A DNA stretch of 64,000 nt from assembly GCA_001910725.1 (NCBI GenBank), contig MJGA01000014.1, positions 744,001 through 808,000 of the forward strand, given 5' to 3'. The position numbers and the translations under genes were made by a program. The notes beneath the pieces were generated by a model, which made no database searches, was not told the DNA's origin, and saw only the letters and a program-made list of their open reading frames with translations. How positions within the stretch are numbered: the first letter of the stretch is position 1; each line of letters opens with the position of its first letter. Of this stretch, positions 22,086-33,829 are shown piece after piece. The stretch comes from Phanerodontia chrysosporium. Taxonomy: Eukaryota > Basidiomycota > Agaricomycetes > Polyporales > Phanerochaetaceae.

Positions 22086-23503
22086 TCAATCATGACGCCA
22101 AGCGGTGGTCGGCTCGAAACAAATCCGGCGCAAGCGTGGTAGTATCTTCCGCCACGGCTCATCGACATCCATCGACTCTTCGTCGCTCTCGTGGACTTCA
22201 AGGCATTGCGGAGTGATATCTTCCAGCGGGCCGCAAAGTGCATGTTACGGAGGAACGCGTCAACGAGGCAATCGGGGACAAGCATCTCCTTCGCTTTGCA
22301 CCCTACAATGTTGACGGTCTCCACGGCAGAGAGCGGCAGCCCTGCCATGAGCCTACGCAGACCGTCAAACTTGGGGCGCCGGGCTCGTGAGGCTCGTTGT
22401 AGTGCACGCACAGCCAAAAGTCCGCCTTGGTTTCGAAGTCCTGGAGACCGCGGGATGAAGGATGTCACGATGGAACGACGAGCCCTCGAAGACGAGCTGT
22501 CCCTCTGCACCCGAGAGCGCGATGGCGCGAAGCGCACGCAGCCGCGTGCATCCATTGGGTGCCGGCCGAGTAAAAAGCCTTGCGATAGAAGGAATCAACA
22601 AGTCGACGTCCGTATCCACTTCGAGCTCGTACGAGAGCGCAACGCTCGCGTCTACTGGTATGATCAGGGTGTTGCAGAGCCAGGTGTACAGCCAGGATGG
22701 GCCCTGCAGATAGAGGGTGTCGAGCGAAGGCAAGAACACTTCAGGAATGTCGCGTTGTAAATCGAACTCGTCCTCCAACGCAGGCAGGTGACCCGCCATG
22801 GTCAGGTGCCGCAGGCATGGCATGTTGCGTATGCTGTCGAGGAAGTCCATGATGTCGATCTGCCATTCCTCCTCGTCGTGGTGTGCGTACTCCGTCTCGA
22901 TAATGAGCACTTCAAGTGCAGGCGCAGCGAGCATTTTTGCGAAGTGGCAGTTTGCCGTAACTCGAAGCTCCGTCAGACTGGGTAACTCCTGTGGGAAGAA
23001 GGTGGGAGCTCGAGGCGTGCGTCATCAGCGTAGGGACCAGTAACGTTCATAGTCAGCTGTTCGAGGAGTGGCAGCGGCCCTGGGACACGATGGGTGACAT
23101 TCGCCATGGTCAGGTCGTAAAGGGAGGGACATGCATGCGAATTGATTTGGCGCGGGGAATGGCGTGCAGAAGAGATAGTGCAGCGTTGATCGTGTGTCGA
23201 TTGACGGAAGGTATGACTATTTTCAGAGGCAGGCCACGCGAGCGTGAGAGGACCTCGACAACGCAGTTTTCGCCGCGGAGGAGCACGCTGTCTGCCAGAG
23301 TAAGGGCATTCCACGCCGGTCCAGTACCAGCGTCTGCAGACGTGAAGGATGGGAAGCCAGGCCAAGTAGCCGTGAATGCTGGTGACCGGGTCGAAGTCGT
23401 CACAATATTGGAAGATCACCAGCAGGACCTCATCGGGAAGCTTCCAAATCGTCTGGGAAGCGTTATTCATCGTGAAGACACTCGACACAGAGGAAAGGAG
23501 CAA
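22086..23503 (-). CDS. F-box-like protein, frame broken at several points
   Basis: Starts at ATG 23503 (or 23470). The F-box-like part is IWKLPDEVLLVIFQYCDDFD followed by LPILHVCRRWYWTGVECP. The body includes CVVEVLSRSRGLPLKIVIPS, PALEVLIIETEYAHHDEEEW, FLDSIRNMPCLRHLTMAGHL and LPSLDTLYLQGPSW; the C-terminus is LPLSAVETVNIVGCKAKEML, ESDEESMDVDEPWRKILPRL, and TAWRHD with stop TGA at 22086-22088. At least four frame changes are needed: after GVECP (about 23295-23305), between the TMNVT region and MLAAPALEV (about 22970), at GGGG 22373-22376, and near 22200. Homology continues across each, so the gene may be sound in the organism. The remnant at 19150-19637 is its closest relative here. Confidence 0.6.
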
Positions 23504-26500
23504 GTCGTGGGTGGGTGTATGCAGAAAGACGACGGCTCACCGCAAATGCCATAGCTTATATCTTGAAATCCCTGTATGATGTGGCCGCACAACGTCAGGG
23601 ACGAGCTGATAGAAGCTGTCGATGATGTTAATCGTTGGTCCATTAATCTCGAACATTTGAACGGGTGGCTGCTGAAGCGAGGCCAAAGACGACAAAGGGC
23701 AGTGGTGGCCTTTGTCGTCAGGAAGCGAGTAGGCGCGCGCTCACCGTCGATCGGAAGAGAGTGGTGCATCCGGTGGGCCACCATCTCGGAAGGGCAAATG
23801 CATGACCAAATGCAGCACATCGGCCTGAAGGCTTGAGCAAAATAATCCCTACAGGTGAGCAAGGGCAGCCATTTAGTGAGAGAACAGTGCAGCGCCGATA
23901 TCCGTGCGTACGAAAGACCCACGTCTCGCATTTGTTCGCACCAAAAGCCGAGCGTGGTTCCGCAGAGAATATTTTGGTCAACCCCTGCAGGCAACATAAC
24001 ATTACGGAATGGATACATGGCCACAGCGGGCCAGCGTCTCGAACTTTACGAAAGAGTCACAACCGAGCCTGCTTGCTATCAGCCACTCATATCACGCACG
24101 GAGATAACACCGACTTACTACGTGTAATTAGGCAGCACCGAGCGGCCGATACTGCGGCACCAAGCGGTAACGTCATCCCGAGACGCTGCGCTCTTTCCTG
24201 AGTCCGTGCAAAGGAGGCAGAATGATCGGGTGCCTGCTGCTCGACGGCGATAGGCAGGCGCGCCGCTGCTCGCCCACCGCGCTGGAGTCCTCACACACGC
24301 CCCCCGGCTCCTTGTCGGGCCTCGTTCTCGTAACGGTCGCGGCCAATGGCGGCGTGCATGACGTCGGCCGGACCCACTCGCGTGGGGATCGTCGCGCTGT
24401 GTGCTTTCGCGCACGGTATCGCCGCCGCCGTCCCCAGCGAGGCCTCCGAGGCGGCTCGGGGGAAGCGCAAGCGTCATGCGCACCGCCCGCGAGGGGCGCT
24501 GCTCGGGACGGAGGAGAGAACCCAGCGCGACAGGGGCTCGCCGCGCACGGACAGAGGGGGGCATGGGCCTGGGCGGGGCGTGCGAGGAGCCCATACGCGG
24601 CACAGGCTGGGGTACACACGCAGAGCTGCGCGCACCGGGAAGGCCACCGCGGCCTGCCAGCGAGGCTTTGCACCCCGGTTACGCAGTGCATTGCTCCGCG
24701 CTGATGGACATCAGGCGGGCGTGGCCCCTCTCTGATATCGAGGCATGCTCTCCTCACGCGAGCCGGCGCGGCCAGCGCGGGGCTGTCCAGGCCAGCGCAG
24801 GCGCGCGGGCGAGTGTGGGACGCGCGACGGCGCCAGGCAGCGGGAGCCTGTGCTTGCCGGAGATTAGTTGGGAAGTTGGGCGAGGCCAACCTGCGCAGGA
24901 CCCCTGGCACTGTGCCGTTGGAGTGCGGTCCAGCCCGCGCGTGCGCGAGGCACACACTCGCGCGAGCGTTGCTCGCTGGCGGACCTGGCGGCCTGCTGAG
25001 ACGAGGTCTGGAGTGTCCAGGTACGGCAGGCACCGCAAGAGCGCAAAAACACCGTTCGCCCGAGCTGGGTCGGTTGCGGGGAGACCCCCAGGGACGAAGG
25101 CGAGCGCGGTAGCTGCTGGATGCGCCTGCGGTCTCGGGAACGAGTGCCTGAGACGGGGAGCGAGGTGCGCCCTGTCTGGAAGAAGCAGCGCAGGCCAGGT
25201 CTCAGTTGTGCGCATTACGTGTAAAAAGGCAGACCGTGCGGCGCACCTGCACATGCATCGATGGTGGACGCCAGGCGTGGACCGCTATAGAGCTGAGCGT
25301 GCGATGGGCCCAGCCCGAGCTGGACGCCGCCCGGCTCGAGGGGCCGCTCGGTGAGAAACAGGAGTGGGCTGCTGGCGTTCCGAGGAAGAGCCCAAAGGAG
25401 CTTGCGCGCAGCGGTGCGATGCGGTCTATGAAAGGCCAGGCTGCGGCGTCTCGTGAAGCTGCATCGTAAGCGGTCGCCGGCGGCGTGCAGTGAGCAGCTA
25501 GCTGGGGCCCGACATTTGTAGTGCCAGTGAGACAGTGCTAGACGAGTTAGCGCAGGAAGCGCCACCGAGGACGAATACGACTTACACAAGGCATGCCGGT
25601 AGTATTGGAGAGTGCCTGCGGTTCCACACCGCCGACTTCTCCCGCACGATCGGATCGTTCCAGCCACCGTTAGACGGTGGGCGGCCTCGCTGCGTCTGCT
25701 GCTTGGTAAAACTGCAAGAGTCCGCTGGGAGGCGTACTATCCTGCATCGGTTCACGTGCTTGTGCAGGCCGCGGTGAGTGGCACCGAGACAGAGAGACGG
25801 AGCTGCCGTTGCGCTTTGTCCAAGGATTGTCAACGATTTCGAGCGGCGTATCTCAAGCATAGGACTCGCTGCGGTTATATCGGGAACCTGCCTAGCCCGC
25901 AAGAGATGCGCGCTCTCCCCTAACGTTACATAACGGCATCCTGCACCGAGGGTATTTGTAAACGTGGGCGGCAAGGATTTGCGACGTACTCGATTTGCAA
26001 GTGTGTGACGATGGCACGGAAGCAAATCCGCGGAGGATGGGAGAACAAAACAATTTGAAGGTCTACAGACCGAGAGTAGTCAGCGTTGCATCTCGAGAAC
26101 GCAGTGGCGCGCACCGTGGAAGCAGGAACCAGAGTCGGCGTCGTGAGGACCAGGGCAAGATGTGGTCGGAGGTGGTCGGGGGGCTGCTGGCGTCTGTCGC
26201 GCATCGTGACCAGGGGAAAGCCCATCGGGAGTCTGGATGCGGGGTAAAATTGCAAGGGGATTGGCTGGCATTCTCCGGTCCAGACCAGAGAGGATCGAGA
26301 TCAGCGAGTCGTGCGAGCGGGAAAGGGCGAGACGAGGCGAAACGAGGCATGGTTGGGCTGCCTCATAAGGTACGTTTTGTCTGTTTGGGGGATGGACTGT
26401 GTTTCAGGCAGAAAAAGGAGTGGAATAACTTCGAGGGTCTGGCTGCTCGTGGGACGAATCTGGACGGGTCGACGTGAGCGGTGTTTGAAGGTGACGAATG

Positions 26501-26785
26501 CGAGTTGTCGCGGGGTTGGCGGAGGGAGATGATTGGCCGGAGACGGGGAGGGCTGATGCAAGGGTCCTTCGCAAGTCTCCTGGAGCCTGGATCGCGCTCG
26601 GCTGGGGCTGCCGGCGTGCGCAGGCTAGGCTTGGATGAGCGAGCGTCCAAGAGGGGGAGGGAGGCGAAATAAAGCCAGTGCGGGGCCCACCCGTGCCCAG
26701 CTTTTGCACACACCCCGCCGCCGCGCCCGACAGCGAGCTCACACCCTGCGCCGTCTGCGCCCCCGCCTCGCTGTCGCCGCCGCCG
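23504..26785. other. Large gene-poor interval
   Basis: About 3.3 kb between an F-box-like gene and the ETT1-like gene. Many open frames exist in both strands, but in the GC-rich centre (listed separately) they overlap each other in all phases and match no family. 25520-26785 is closer to average composition and also shows no gene. Confidence 0.4.
24170..25520. other. GC-rich block without a credible gene
   Basis: Markedly G+C-rich by eye, rich in CpG and GCGC/CAGGC words, with sharp change of composition toward AT-richer DNA on both sides. Overlapping open frames of 150-320 codons occur on both strands, which is expected from few stop codons in such DNA. No terminal repeats, transposase motif or tandem repeat was found by reading. 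Confidence 0.4.
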
Positions 26786-29657
26786 ATGCCCCTGCCCGTC
26801 CACGCGCAGTCCCCGCCGCCGCAGCACAAGCGGCCGCGGGGGCTCTGGCGGGCCCGCTGCCGAGACACAGAGACCAAATCGGGACGGCTTTCTCACGATG
26901 CGCTCAGCGATGTCGCGAGCGACCTTGCGTCGACGTCGAGCCGGAGCAGCGTCGAGACTGCGTTCGAGGACGACTACGACGACGACCGGAGCTCGTCGAG
27001 CAGCAGCAAGCGCAGGCGGCTCTCGGCCGCACTCAGCGACTCGGAGACCTTGTGCCAACTCAGCTCGTCTTCTCGCGCTCTCACCCCTGATCTCTGCTAT
27101 CATGCATCTCTCTCCCCGCCGACACACCCTCTGACTTACCTCGCGGCCTACTCGTTCTGCACGCCTTGGCCCCGTATGCACGACAAGGACAACAAGTACG
27201 CGAGCATCAACAGCAAGGCCAAGGGCAAGCAGCCCTGCTTCACCGATCTGGAGGACTGGGAGAACCTGAAGGAGCTATTTTCGCGGGCATCGGAGTCATA
27301 TGAAGGTGTGTGTTTCCCCCCTGATCCTCGCATCGTGCAGTCTGGTGTGTCTCGGGCGAGCAATGTTATCATCGTGCGGACTGGCGCCTGCGGAGATTGC
27401 ACCTACGCTGCGTGCAGGAGCGCAGGTGCAGCGTCGAGGGCATGCGGTATGAGTCAGTTCCTGCACTCGTGCCAGCTTTCCATTCACTACAGCCGCCCCG
27501 CCATCCTCCAAGAGCTACTCCCGTGGCCCAGAGGACGCTGAGCGCCCGTGGTCGAGCATCCTCCCAGCGAGCAGGCGACGACGGACGACGAGCTGCGCAG
27601 CATCCCCGACATTCGCACACACGCCGTCCTCGCAGATGCCCCGTAATCGCCGGGGAGAGGTGAGGACAGCCTCGTACAGTCGAGATGCCGGCCAGGCCGG
27701 TCTCGGCGTGCGTCTGGGCGACTTGTCCGCATCAGTCCTCCTGCGAGTCTCCAGTGGACGGCTCCGGCTTGCCTTTGTATTCACAGCGAGCTGCCGATGC
27801 ATGGTCGGCTCTCTGTCTTGCCTTGCGTGGGCAATCAAGGCGATTCGTGAATAAGCCTGCCTTGATCTAGCTTCATCTGTCGTTCTGGGCTATCTCTCCG
27901 TGAGACACTGTCGCTGACGTTATCCCGTCTCTGCAGCCGACGACATCGAAGATGCCCTGCCTCTGCTGCGCGCAGTCATTCGCGAATGCCATCGGTTTCT
28001 CGTTGCCCACCCCGACCCATCGGTCGTGTACGCTGGCGACACACAAGCGCACGAAGAGCGCTCCATACGTATTCTCACACCAGCCGAGGAGCGTCTACAG
28101 CGAGACTGCACACCAGACAGCGTCTCTTCATGCCTGCGCGGCCACCGACCATGCCAGAGCCAGTCCAGGACACGCTCGCGGACGGATGACCCTCCGACGG
28201 CGTTCCATGCACTCTTCGGCACCGCCTTGTACTACATGGGCACCATCATCGCACAAGACTCGGGTCTCGCACTCCCCGACGAACCATCAACACCATCGAC
28301 ATACTGGCTGGCCGCCCTTGACGTCTTTGAGACGGGCGAGACGCTCCCCAGCGTGGTCGCAAGCGGTACTTCAGTGCCAGAAGACTGGCGGATGTGCGTC
28401 TCATGGGGCGGACCCTTGTCTGTCTCGCCGACGAAAAGCTGGCGCACAGCCGGCGCATGCCCGAGCTTCCGCCAATGCCCACACAGGCCGACCTCCGGAA
28501 CGGCTACCTGCCATACCAGCCGCCACTCGGGGCGTTCTCCGCCATCGAACCGCGCTGGCCGCCAAACTCTCCATTCCACGCCATCGCAGCCGCCCGCCCG
28601 CCAGTGACGAGGCGAATGAGCCTGTACTCGGCAAGTGCGCACGACGTGATGGTGCTCGCCATGGACCAGTTTTCACGCGGGATCTTCCACATGCCACATC
28701 GACAGTACTCAGCGACGCACAACCCGTCTGCGCTGCAGCTCGAGTTCCCGTACGTTGATGGCTTTGCGCACGGGCGTCGTAGCAGTGCGCCGCCCCCACC
28801 ACCGACGTTCTCGCGACCGAAGGAGCTGTTCACGATCGCATCTGAGGTGCTCGGCGTTGCTGAGCGTCTCGGCGAGGCGTCGCAGCGCGAGTATTGGGCC
28901 GCGCAAGCGGACTCTGTGTTCAACCAGATGAAGATGGAGGCGGACGTCGGCGCGTGGCGCATGGCCGTGAACGCCGCACGCGGGCGCTGCTGGCTCGTCG
29001 TCGGCGAGGCGCGCGCGGAGGAGCTGGAGGGTGCGCTCGAGCGCGGCGACCTATCTGTACTGGAGACGGCCGAAGCGGCCGAGGCGCGCGAGGGCCTCGC
29101 GACAGGTGCGTGGTTTCTGCCTGTGCATGTGATGTCGCGTGCTGACCCCGTTTACGTGTAGCGGTGGCATTTCTCGAGCGCGCAAAGGGCTCTGCGACGG
29201 CGCGGCCGGATCCGGGGCAGGAGGACCTGTCTCCACTCGTGAGTACCGTCTGCCATTCACTCTGGTCCTCAGGACTGACAATATCCCGTGGCCCCAGCTC
29301 GCAGAGGCGCTGCTGACACTCGCGAACCTGACGGCAGACGAGGACGCGCGGGAGAAACTGTACGCGCGCGCGCAGAGCGAGGGCGGGGACGCAGTGGACT
29401 TTGCGCTCGACCCGCCGTCGACGGCGCTGCCCGCGGCGATCGCGTCGATTGCTGCAGCAGCGAAGAGCCCGGTGTGCTCAGCGCCGCCGCCGGTGCACAA
29501 GCTCGGGCCTGCGCCACCCGCCTGCGCGATCGAGGCGTCGCCGTCGTTCATGTTTGGCGCGGGCCCGCGGCGCAGCTCGCTCGTGTACGGCCTCGGTGAC
29601 ACGATGTCCGTCGACGTGCGGTTCGATGGGCGTGACATGTGCATGGACGAGAGTTGA
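26786..29657 (+). CDS. ETT1: ETT1-like protein (enhancer of translation termination)
   Basis: Four exons: 26786-27305, 27937-29105, 29162-29238, 29298-29657. After a Ser-rich, low-complexity N-terminus come LEDWENLKELFSRA, then DALPLLRAVIRECHRFLVAH, PTAFHALFGTALYYMGTI, PKELFTIASEVLGVAERLGE, NQMKMEADVGAWRMAVNAAR, VAFLERAKGSATAR and LAEALLTLANLTADEDA. The helical repeat layout and the last motifs fit the fungal ETT1 family, nuclear proteins needed for efficient translation termination in yeast; the assignment rests on these weak motifs. The frame breaks once, at GGGG 28407-28410 (EDWRMCVSWG, then RTLVCLADEKL). Intron 1 is about 631 bp, ten times the usual length here. The ATG at 26786 is the first usable start in frame. 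Confidence 0.62.
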
Positions 29658-30602
29658 CACTCGGACAGCCGAGCGCACTCCACTCATGTTTTCCCCTCCT
29701 CACTTCTCCTATCTCTCTCCCTTGGGTTTCTTCGCTCGCTCTGCTGCTCTCTCCTCGGGTCCTTCGGCGCACGTCTCGCTCTGCACATCTCAACACATAT
29801 CATTATTGTTGCTCTGTCCACGGCCGTTCCTCCTTCCTCCACGCTCCATGTACACGCAAACGGCCCGGTCTGTTCCCTCTACCCAAAGCACACGCACCTC
29901 TGCTCACGATGTCTCGAACGACTCACGTTCTCGGTTTGCATCTGCAATTCTACACGCACCCGCGGTGTCTGGGCATCTAACGCCCTGGGCCGCTTAATCG
30001 GGGTTCTGTTGCGGTGGATCTCTTCAGTCCTGCACCTACATTACTCACGCCCCCACGACGCAAACGCAGCATTCCACACCTTCGCACTCGCACATTGTCT
30101 CGCATCTTCCTGGTCTCATCGTCCACTGCATTGTCTGTAGAATCGATTACTGCATGTTTTGGTTTGTCTGTAGCAATATATGGGTTGTTTGGATGTCTCA
30201 AATGATATATCCATGGAGTTCTTTCACATTATCTGTGTCCCTGTGTGCTTGAGTGCTGTGCCTGTATCTGAGCGCGGCACGGGTCTGGCCTCCGGCAGTA
30301 AGTCTGTCGCACACGTCGAATTCGGACGCCCGAATTCAAGTTGATGCGGCCTATTCGGCGCATTAAAAGACCTCTCCGCGACAGCCACCCGGAAATACCC
30401 TCATGATCGTGCATGTAAGTAATCAGTCATCCATCTGTCACAGCATTATCCTCGCTGTTTAAACGTGCAGTTCGTTCAGGAGACGAGACAAAGGAAGCTG
30501 CGCAGCCAATGTTATCGTTCTTTCATCGCCGACAGGCGAATAAAAAGAACGCACGAAGGACAATGGAACTCACTCCAGGCCACAAGCTTCCACAAGCCTT
30601 GG
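29658..30602. other. Intergenic region
   Basis: About 945 bp holding the 3' region of the ETT1-like gene, which is pyrimidine-rich (CT-rich 29680-29860), and the upstream region of the next F-box-like gene. No further gene seen. Confidence 0.45.
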
Positions 30603-32090
30603 ATGTCGTCCTCCTCGCTCTCATCTCTCAGCCAACCTGGCATCGCCCTCATGCCTTTCCGACCATCCGAGCCCAACCAGCCTATTGCCCAAAGGCTCCC
30701 CGTTGAGATCCTCGCCATGATCTTCAGCTTCTGCGAGCAAGCCAGTGTAATCTATCTGTCATGGATCTCCGCCCTCCACGTCTGCTCTCTCTGGTACAGA
30801 GCGGGAGTAGGCTGTCCTGCACTCTGGCAAAGGGTTTGTTCTGGCGCAGGAGCAAACGGTCTACGCGAGATTCTTCTCCGTTCCGCTCGCCTCCCCCTTA
30901 CCATTGTCATTCCGTGCATCATTCGCCAGGACCTCAACGCTTCGTTGCCATTGCTACTGCTGGAACTGCACCGGGCGAAGTCCCTCCGCATCCACCTTCC
31001 CTACCGCTCCCGCGACCAACTCGTGCCTCTGCTCGCTCAATGCCCTCTGGACGTTCTAGAGGCTTTGCGTATAGATACCGACACTGGAGGCAGACGGTCC
31101 ATTTACCGCAAACGCGTGATGATCAGTCGCTTCTTTCCACACGAGATGGCGCGCCTCAAGCGGCTGGTCGTCCGGTCATATGCCCATCTCGGGGGGATGC
31201 CCATGGCTCCCAACCTTGAGAGCCTCACCTTGAATTCGCTGTACGCGAACTATGCCCGTTGGACAGTTGACGTCGGTGACCTGCTCCGTGCGCTACGCGG
31301 GATGCCTCGCCTCGAGAGGTTTGTCCTCGCGAACCTGCGCCCTACGATGACCAGGAGCGCCATCCGTGCGCATGAATACCCGCGGGGGCTCACGCATCTG
31401 CCTGCGCTGCGCTTTCTCTCCCTGGAGGGTCATGCGGCTCCATATGCGTACCTATTTGGCCGCATCTCCATCCCCGCGACCACACGCGTCGCACTCCGTC
31501 TCAAAGTCGAGAATCTAGATGATGCAGACGCCGTCAGAACTTCCGTCGTGAGGCTTTTCGCGAAGCCGGCGCCCAACGCAGGCACGCTGCAGCGCGAATT
31601 GCACTCGCTCGCGCTGTGCACCCATACTCCCGATACCCATTTCATCATCGAAGGCTCCTCCGTAGTCGACGACATCCTGCCCCCGACTGAGGCATTACTA
31701 GTCGACGACGAAGAGGGCATGTTGTCAGACTTCAGGCTCCACGCCTGGTGCACTCGCAATGGCGATGACGAGGCCGAGTGTATGAACTTCCTAGGCACTT
31801 TCCTGGAGGACATATCGCTTCGTGAGCTTCGCGCGCTCAGCGTCATTGGCCACTCAGCCAGGTACATCATCATGCCTTACGCCTGGAATGAAGCCGTCTT
31901 CGACAACATGTCCACGCTCTCTCACGACGCCGCAGTTTGCGTTAGCTTCTCTTCTGGTCTTCCCCCTGAGTATTGTAGGGACGGGTATGAGCAATCCGTA
32001 GAGGAATGGCAGAGGATGCTGCCAAACGTCCGGAAGGTTCAATGGTTTCCGGGGACATTGAAGGACTACGAGGATATTACGACCTTTTAA
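30603..32090 (+). CDS. F-box-like protein, intact single-exon gene
   Basis: 495 codons from ATG 30603, chosen because the related gene at 20157-21668 starts at the same point; the frame stays open further upstream to 30465. The F-box-like segment is AQRLPVEILAMIFSFCEQAS, then ALHVCSLWYRAGVGCPALWQ. Later landmarks include RLKRLVVRSYAHLGGMPMAP, LLRALRGMPRLERFVLANLR, IEGSSVVDDILPPTEALLVD and WQRMLPNVRKVQWFPGTLKD. Expected role: substrate adaptor of an SCF ubiquitin ligase. It faces the related copy from the opposite strand about 9 kb away, with the ETT1-like gene between. Confidence 0.82.
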   Translation: MSSSSLSSLSQPGIALMPFRPSEPNQPIAQRLPVEILAMIFSFCEQASVIYLSWISALHVCSLWYRAGVGCPALWQRVCSGAGANGLREILLRSARLPLTIVIPCIIRQDLNASLPLLLLELHRAKSLRIHLPYRSRDQLVPLLAQCPLDVLEALRIDTDTGGRRSIYRKRVMISRFFPHEMARLKRLVVRSYAHLGGMPMAPNLESLTLNSLYANYARWTVDVGDLLRALRGMPRLERFVLANLRPTMTRSAIRAHEYPRGLTHLPALRFLSLEGHAAPYAYLFGRISIPATTRVALRLKVENLDDADAVRTSVVRLFAKPAPNAGTLQRELHSLALCTHTPDTHFIIEGSSVVDDILPPTEALLVDDEEGMLSDFRLHAWCTRNGDDEAECMNFLGTFLEDISLRELRALSVIGHSARYIIMPYAWNEAVFDNMSTLSHDAAVCVSFSSGLPPEYCRDGYEQSVEEWQRMLPNVRKVQWFPGTLKDYEDITTF

Positions 32091-32367
32091 CCCAGCGGGG
32101 TAAATGCAGTGACCGTGTGGCGTATGTGATCTTTACACAGGCTTTTACGAAGGGTATCTCTGCTTTGCTTGTTCGCAGGGTAGATGTGTCGAGGACCAGA
32201 TCGAATAGGCGTGTCAATAACTGAGGGCAAGACGCCCAGTGCGGTGCATTCCCGAGTGCGCTTTGCAGCTATGAATCCAGCAGCTATCTAAAAAATTCCA
32301 ACGATCATAGGGTTCCATGCGTCGGCAGCGGCTAATCGAATCCAAGGACACCAAAACGGCTCATTAG

Positions 32368-33518
32368 ACGTTTCCATTCTCCTCTTTGACGTCCTTAGTT
32401 CCTGGTACCCATTATACCATTCTTGTCAAACGTGACACTAATATCTCCAATAATCCAGACGCATATCCAAATGCCACATACAAGTACAGTCTCTGGATAT
32501 CTGCTGACCCTCGTGGGGCTGCAAAGCTACACCGGAAGCCCAGCTTATAGTCACGTTCTGTACGGCGGGTCTCGCGGCACCGCGAGTACCCTCCACCGTC
32601 CCGTATAAGATGTCGCCGTACTCACCGACGCCCTCTTCAGCCGAGCTCCCCGTCCTCGTCGACATCGTGCGCTGCGCGGGTGCCTTTGGCATTCTCGAAG
32701 CGGAGACTGCCCAGCCAGCCCCAGCGCTGCTCGCGCTCGAGCCGGGCTCGCCTTCGATGAAGATCACCATCATAGCTGCGTCTATCGGCGGGGGCATCGC
32801 GGCGCTGCTCATGGTGCTCCTCGTGCTCACCGTCATCCTGCTGCGACGCACAATGGCTTCGAGGACCCGCGAATCTGGTCCGCACCCATTAGTACGCTCG
32901 CACTCAGTTTCTCACGTTATCGCAGACGAGGAAAAGTGTATTGCGTCCAAATCGCCGTCAGAACCTGATGAAGATACAGACGTCGACTCGGTCATCGACA
33001 TTTCCTCCCGGATATGCCACCTCGAAGACATCAACACGCACCCCTCACCACACTCTCCCCTACGCATCTCCTTCCGCGAGTCGCAGCCGCCACCCTACCG
33101 CTCGCGCCAGGGCTCCGAAGCGACGACGGTCGGCCACCACAATGGCGACGTGCCGCCCTTCGCCTACGCCGTGCCACCGTCCTCGTCTGTGCAGCCCATG
33201 CGCCGCCCGTCGGAAACAGGCGTCGGCGTGCACTTCCACCTGCCCTTCCAGGGCGACTGGGACGCCGACCCCGCGCGCATGCCGGGCGTGCCGCCGCTCG
33301 AGTTCGCAGAGAACGTCGACCCGTGCTCCCCGTTCGACCGCGCCCTGCCCGTCCGCCCGCCGGAGCGCGAACAGGACATCACGGAGAGCGTCACGGTGCC
33401 GCGCTGGCCGCGCACGCTGTTGCAAGCACCCGAGCTCGGGGCCCGGCACGGAAGCAGAGACCGTGCTCCTGCACTTTGGCCGCTGAAGACCAACTTCGGG
33501 CCACCTGTTTCACGGTAG
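32368..33518 (+). CDS. Single-pass membrane protein, probably missing its 5' end
   Basis: An extracellular part with possible N-glycosylation sites (DTNISNN, PNATYKYS) is read from about 32368, just after a ttag splice acceptor. One inferred base loss at GGGG 32515-32518 joins SLWISADPRG to CKATPEAQLIVTFCTAG. A clear transmembrane helix follows (ITIIAASIGGGIAALLMVLL), then a basic stop-transfer RRTMASRTR and a long Ser/Pro-rich cytoplasmic tail ending at 33516-33518. The layout (extracellular region, one helix, disordered tail) is common among fungal membrane proteins of unknown role. No start codon or signal peptide was found; a first exon probably lies upstream. The frame from ATG 32610 alone would give 302 codons. 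Confidence 0.5.
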
Positions 33519-33829
33519 CAGTCAGCTCGAATCACATGCTCGGGGTGCACTCGGGATGCGCAACAGGTGGGGCACGAGAGGAAAAGAGGACGATGCATAG
33601 ACTACTAGGTACCAAGAGGAGGGTCCGAGGCAGGTCCTGGTACATACAGTATGTATGGTACGGGTATAATACAGGAATTATGGTAATACAAGTGTACGTG
33701 CAAACAACAAACCCAAAGGACGATGCATAGTTAAATAATGAGGATGGACGTGTCTGGATGGATTACGGATGTGCGAGCTCAGGAACGAAGGGGCGAATGT
33801 CAAGTGTATGCGGCAGGGGAAAGTGCGGG

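Noticed and set aside
23467..24024. 185-codon minus-strand frame upstream of the broken F-box-like gene
   Set aside because: No domain, no continuity with the F-box start at 23503, and ordinary composition. Probably leader or intergenic sequence.
24401..25354. Overlapping open frames of 150-320 codons in the GC-rich block
   Set aside because: Frames are open on both strands in several phases at once, and none has a domain, start context or splice pattern. Expected from base composition.
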